Source: Hermodice carunculata
Taxonomy: Eukaryota > Annelida > Polychaeta > Eunicida > Amphinomidae
DNA: 64,000 nt
Direction: 5' to 3'
Assembly (NCBI GenBank): GCA_964020975.1
Contig: OZ026621.1
Span: 95,028,611-95,092,610, forward strand
The notes beneath the pieces were generated by a model. The model saw only the letters and a list, made by a program, of their open reading frames with translations. It did no database searches and was not told the origin of the DNA. A program made the position numbers and the translations under genes. Shown here in pieces: positions 59,296-64,000 of the stretch (position 1 is the first letter of the stretch; each line of letters begins with the position of its first letter).

Positions 59296-59349
59296 TGTTA
59301 TGGTCCCATAACACACAAGGCTACTGTGTTATGGTCTCATAACACACCA
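59296..59349. repeat. two short palindromes tgtgttatgg...ataacaca
   Basis: TGTGTTATGG tc CCATAACACA (near 59,297-59,318) and a second near-copy with tctc at the centre (near 59,327-59,348). They share the gtgttatgg arm start with the larger palindrome 200 bp upstream. Confidence 0.8.
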
Positions 59350-59379
59350 GGCTCTCTCCTATACTTGCAATGTTAAAAG

Positions 59380-60045
59380 TTAGATTGAATGTAAATATTA
59401 GCCGTATGACAACTGCTCTCAATGGTCAATCAGACCATATTCTCTGATCGACTCGCGTTTTTATCCTGTATTCATTTCCATAAATCGTGAGACCTGACCA
59501 TACTTGATTCCGTCAGTGCTTCAGGCTGAAGCACTAACGGAAGTTATTCTCGGATCCGCACATCCGGGAATCTTAGTTTACATGCCCGCGTTACTCCGTG
59601 AATCGCCCTGAAAGCGTCTGTGGATACCCATTCAATGTATGCTAAGCGTTACCCGAAAACCAGCGCTAAAGCCCCAAGCTATGATCATCAAAATCTCTCC
59701 AATTTTTATTCAGTAGCAGAATTCGGCAAAATGATGCTGCCTTCAGAGTTATTTTGTTGATTTGCGGTCGACAACATGGATATAATTTTGGATAAAAGTT
59801 GTCTAATTTTACATGGGACTATATGCAATGTGGAACGTGTTTTCACAGGGCCCGCTGATTTGCATAACAACAGCAGTCAGGTGATAAGCAGCTTATGACG
59901 CGTTGGCGGATCCGAGTTGCTTTGCTGCCAGTTTTGACAGGACACAGATTGGCAGCCAAGTTGCTCTCTTATTGGCTGAAAGTCCGTGTAACCAATCAGA
60001 GAGCAGGTGGGCTACCAGTCACCTCTCCGTACCCGCTCACCCTCT
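59380..60045. promoter_or_regulatory. CpG-richer stretch with several CCAAT boxes (possible promoter)
   Basis: CpG is clearly denser than in the rest of the window (gactcgcg, cccgcg, ctccgtg, atcgccc, ggatccgcacatccggg, gacgcgttggcggatccg). At 59,949-60,000 there are three NF-Y-type sites in 50 bp (gattggc, tattggctg, ccaatcag). A 31-bp palindrome lies at 59,510-59,540. No gene is recognised beside it, so promoter function is only a possibility. Confidence 0.3.
59510..59540. repeat. 31-bp near-perfect palindrome
   Basis: Arms CCGTCAGTGCTTCAG and CTGAAGCACTAACGG around a single G, one mismatch. Confidence 0.85.
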
Positions 60046-60048
60046 GCC

Positions 60049-60066
60049 CTCCCCCCCCCCCCCCCC
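60049..60066. repeat. poly-C tract
   Basis: About 17 consecutive C. Confidence 0.9.
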
Positions 60067-60249
60067 GCATAGGCTACCTTAATATTATGTTAATGTTTTA
60101 TTTGATTATTGTTGTGATGCAAATAATTTGACCAAGCTGGAGCTGGGAACATTCGTAGGGCACAGATTTGAGGCCTAGTACTGGTGTAAACCAAATTAGT
60201 CCTGACATTGTTACTGCCTGTAATGCTAGAAAATGCAAAATGTAAATTA

Positions 60250-61118
<869 letters not shown>

Positions 61119-61900
61119 TAACCAAGTTATGGCTAGAAGAATGCCACCATCGAAATTGCCTTTGACCTTGAAATGAGCTTTGACCTTGAGATGACCTCCA
61201 ACTGAAGTGAACCTTGACCTTTAAAATGATATTTTGACCTAAAATTGACCTTTGACCTTGACATGACCTTTGAACTTGACATGACCTTGACATTTGATAT
61301 GACCTTTGGCTTGCTACGATCGAACTCCTATACACTTGGAACTATATCTACTATAGTATATAAGATCTTGAAAATCTAAAACTTTGATTAGCCCTCATTT
61401 GCATAATTTTGAAAAGTATCAGCTCTCATTATCAAAAGGCAAGACTTAGAAAATGTGCAATGTTACCATAGCTACAATTTGAGCCCAACGTGATCAAAAT
61501 TGGATAAAAATTGACCAAGTTATGGCTAGAAGAAAGCCACCATCGAAAGTGGCCTTTGACCTTGAAATGACCTTTGACCTTGAGCTGACCTCTACCTGAA
61601 GTGAACCTTGACCTCAAAAATGACATTTTGGCCTAAAATTGACCCTTGACATGACCTTTGACCTTGACATGACCTTGACATTTGAGATGACCTTTACCTT
61701 GCTATGATCGAACTCCTATACACTTGGAACTACATCTACTATAGTATATAAGATATTGAACATTTAAAACTTTAATTAGCCCTCATTTGCATAATTTTGA
61801 AAAGCATGACCTCTCATTATAAAAAGGCCAGACTTTATCAATAGAAGTATACTAGTAATTGTGCCAAGTTAGGAGTTTCTACATATAATACTTTTCAAAT
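61119..61900. repeat. direct repeat, about 390-bp unit, two copies
   Basis: accaagttatggctagaaga at 61,121 recurs at 61,514. Each copy holds a run of tgacctttgaccttga motifs, then ctacgatcgaactcctatac (or tatgatcg), ctactatagtatataagat, and agccctcatttgcataattt. Spacing about 393 bp. Confidence 0.8.
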
Positions 61901-61996
61901 GAAACGTCGGACAAATCTGCCTGTAAAGAAAGAAAGAAAAAAAGAAATAAAGAATTCCTAGAAAAACAGAAAAGTGTGTGCTGACACACACACTTT
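61901..61996 (-). mobile_element. end of a further microsatellite hairpin element
   Basis: gtcggacaaatctgcctgta, a short gaaa tract, aagaattcctagaaaaacag, then a hairpin (AAAGTGTGTG / CACACACTTT) at 61,971-61,996. Same order as the 39.7-40.1 kb copy. Confidence 0.65.
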
Positions 61997-62059
61997 AACT
62001 AGAACAGGCTGATTTTCCCACAGAAAATCAAATATCTCCCTGTGCGCCCTTACTATAGT

Positions 62060-63230
62060 CACCCTTATTTTTATGGTGAAGGTATACTCTATTGACCTTT
62101 GAAAACGTTGATTTTTACTGAAATGCCCAAGTGACCTTGAAAAACAGGTCAAGGTCATACATCTGCAGTTACAAGCAAGGTCTTACAAAAGTCTCACATA
62201 GAAACATAATCACGCAAAATGTCAACCTCTTTAAGACAAATCTTTCTCAATTGCATCTGCAATGATTTTTAAAAAGTGGCCATGTGACCTTGAAAATAGG
62301 TCAAGGTCACCCATCTACAATCCCAACCTAGTTGGTATTATGGTGCATAAACATGCAAAATACAACCTCCGAAGTCAAATCCTTGCAGAGTTGTTGCATG
62401 CGTGTCAAATTTAGATGACATGCCCATTTGACCTTGAAAAATATGTCAAGGTCACCCATCTGCAATCCCAAGCAAGATCATATGTAGGGACATCTTCACA
62501 TAAAATTTCAACTTCCCAAGTCAAATCTTTCTTGAGTTATCATGTCCACATTGATTTTAGACAAAATGACCAAGTGACCTTGAAAAATAGGTCAAGGTCA
62601 TACATCTGCAGTCAAAAGCAAGGTCTTACAAAAGTCTTACATAGAAACATAATCACACAAGATGTCAACCTCTTAAAGTCAAATCTTTTTGGAATGCATC
62701 TGCAATGATTTAAAAAAGTGGCCATGTGAACTTGAAAATAAGTGAAGGTCACCCATCTACAATCCCAACCTTGTTGGTATTATGGTGCATAAACATGCAA
62801 AATTTCAACCTCCGTAGTCAAATCCTTGCAGAGTTGTTGCATGTGTGTCAATTTTAGATGACATGCCCATGTGACCTTGAAAAATATGTTAAGGTCACCC
62901 ATCTGCAATCCCAAGCAAGATCATATGTAGGGACATCTTCACATAAAATTTCAACTTCCCAAGTCAAATCTTTCTTGAGTTATCATGTCCACATTGATTT
63001 TAGACAAAATGACCAAGTGACCTTGAAAAATAGGTCAAGGTCATACATCTGCAGTCACAAGCAAGGTCTTACAAAAGTTTTACATAGAAACATAATCACA
63101 CAAAATGTTAACCCATTCAAATCAAATCTTTCTCGAGTGCATCTCAATGATTTTTAAAAAGTGGCCATGTGACCTTGAAAATAAGTCAAGGTCACCCATC
63201 TGCAATCCCAACTTAGTAGGTATCATTGTC
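62060..63230. repeat. aaggtca tandem array, ~147-bp units in trimers
   Basis: tgaccttgaaaaataggtca / aaggtca landmarks recur every 145-150 bp from about 62,130 to 63,190. The three-unit segment starting at 62,415 recurs at 62,858 almost unchanged, a higher-order period of 443 bp. The identical 60-residue translations at those two places only reflect this. Same unit length and trimer order as the 40.3-42.0 kb array, with different unit sequence. Confidence 0.85.
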
Positions 63231-63234
63231 CACA

Positions 63235-64000
63235 ATCATGCAAATTGCCACCAAGTTTGAAGTGAATCTGTTGGATGGTTTCAGAGAAGTTGAAAATGTG
63301 AATTAGCTTTAGAATGCCCAATGACTTACACTGTAATCAACAGGAAAGGTATATTTATCTAGAAGTACCAGAATTGAAAAAAATCGTTTAAAATCAGAAA
63401 TCCACATAACTACCACCTAGTGAACAACTTTGACCTTTACACAAGGAACATATCCACCAATTTTCAGCTATATCTGAGAGACAGTTCTGGGAAAGTAAAA
63501 AAAATTGAAAAAACACACAAAAACTCATAACAAAATGGGAAAAAATTGCAGTACCGCCTGGTGAACAAATTTAGACCTAGGAGTGTACCTGTGTGATATC
63601 AACATAATTGGGTGAGCGATTTCAGAGATTTTTTTTGAAAGAGTTGCCCCCTAAAAACAAAACAAAAAAATCATAAAAAATCCAAAAATCAATGGAGCAC
63701 GACCATTTGCACACACTTGGTAGAGACCCACCCAAGGTACATTGCCACCAAGTTTGAAGTAAATCCGGTTAATGGTTTCAGAGAAGTTGAAAATGTGAAT
63801 TAGAATTAGCATGCCCATTGACTTGCATAGTAATCAACAGGAAAGGTGTATTTACCGAGAAGTACCAGAATTGAAAAAAATCGTTAAAAATCAGAAATCC
63901 ACAATAGTGCCACCTAGTGAACAACTTCTTTTGACACTTTCACAAGGAACATATCCACCAAGTTTCAGCTTAATCTAAGTGACAGTTCCAGGAAAGTCCA
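63235..64000. repeat. tandem repeat, about 497-bp unit, running off the right edge
   Basis: attgccaccaagtttgaagt at 63,244 recurs at 63,741. Each is followed by ggtttcagagaagttgaaaa, tgtgaattag, agaatgcccaatgactt, aaatcagaaatccaca and cacaaggaacatatccacca. A single diverged copy is at 34.9-35.2 kb. Confidence 0.82.

Noticed and set aside
62415-63157. Two nearly identical proteins of about 97 residues
   Set aside because: They are the same segment of a 443-bp higher-order tandem repeat containing tgacctt/aaggtca motifs; no start context or domain.

Overview
This is animal genomic DNA: intron-like, AT-rich, with decayed LINEs, MITEs, long microsatellites and many degenerate tandem arrays, and no bacterial-style gene packing. 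The style of the dispersed repeats (arrays of tgacctt / aaggtca units ending in a ttcgaa-centred hairpin, and hairpin elements carrying microsatellites) suggests a marine invertebrate, probably a lophotrochozoan such as a mollusc or brachiopod. That assignment is inference only.

Positions 88-28,220 hold one very large array of a 39-bp (13-codon) monomer. About forty phase-locked A-rich spacers interrupt it, and it is organised into higher-order repeats of about 3.5 kb and larger. The array is not just satellite. On the minus strand the leftmost block is open for 1,372 codons from an ATG at 4,118 and leaves the window on the left. There it joins, in frame, a unique cysteine/histidine finger-like sequence (CPFC...H). 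The encoded unit is VEMDVTSSVPDIN, acidic and free of Lys/Arg. At the other end of the array (28,237) the same reading, in a shifted absolute frame, joins a unique LDASPGTVE segment that starts directly after a consensus 3' splice site. Two diverged monomers, reading EVTSSVPE and YITSFPE in the same sense, lie 3.7 kb further upstream (31,899-32,057) next to a good splice donor. I read this as a minus-strand gene with an exonic 13-residue repeat that has expanded enormously. Much of the expansion is broken by stops and T-rich (sense-strand) spacers.

Positions 28.2-42.0 kb are repeat-rich non-coding DNA. They hold several tandem families with a shared period near 147 bp, a CACTA-type element with a 3-bp target duplication, TA-flanked pogo/mariner-like MITEs, and elements with a 9-bp-stem, 4-nt-loop hairpin plus a microsatellite.

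Positions 42.0-46.6 kb hold two minus-strand pieces of a LINE (reverse transcriptase/C-terminus and endonuclease) separated by other repeats. Positions 51.3-55.9 kb hold a nearly full-length but decayed plus-strand LINE of the L1/Tx1 type, split by a 1.5-kb insertion inside its reverse transcriptase. Three roughly 1-kb copies of a (CTTT/CT)n-bearing element lie at 43.2, 49.5 and 60.2 kb.

Positions 56-64 kb hold more dispersed repeats, a group of strong palindromes with a CpG-richer stretch at 59-60 kb, and two further tandem arrays that run to the right edge. No complete, intact host gene is visible. The only good host coding candidate is the minus-strand repeat protein on the left.
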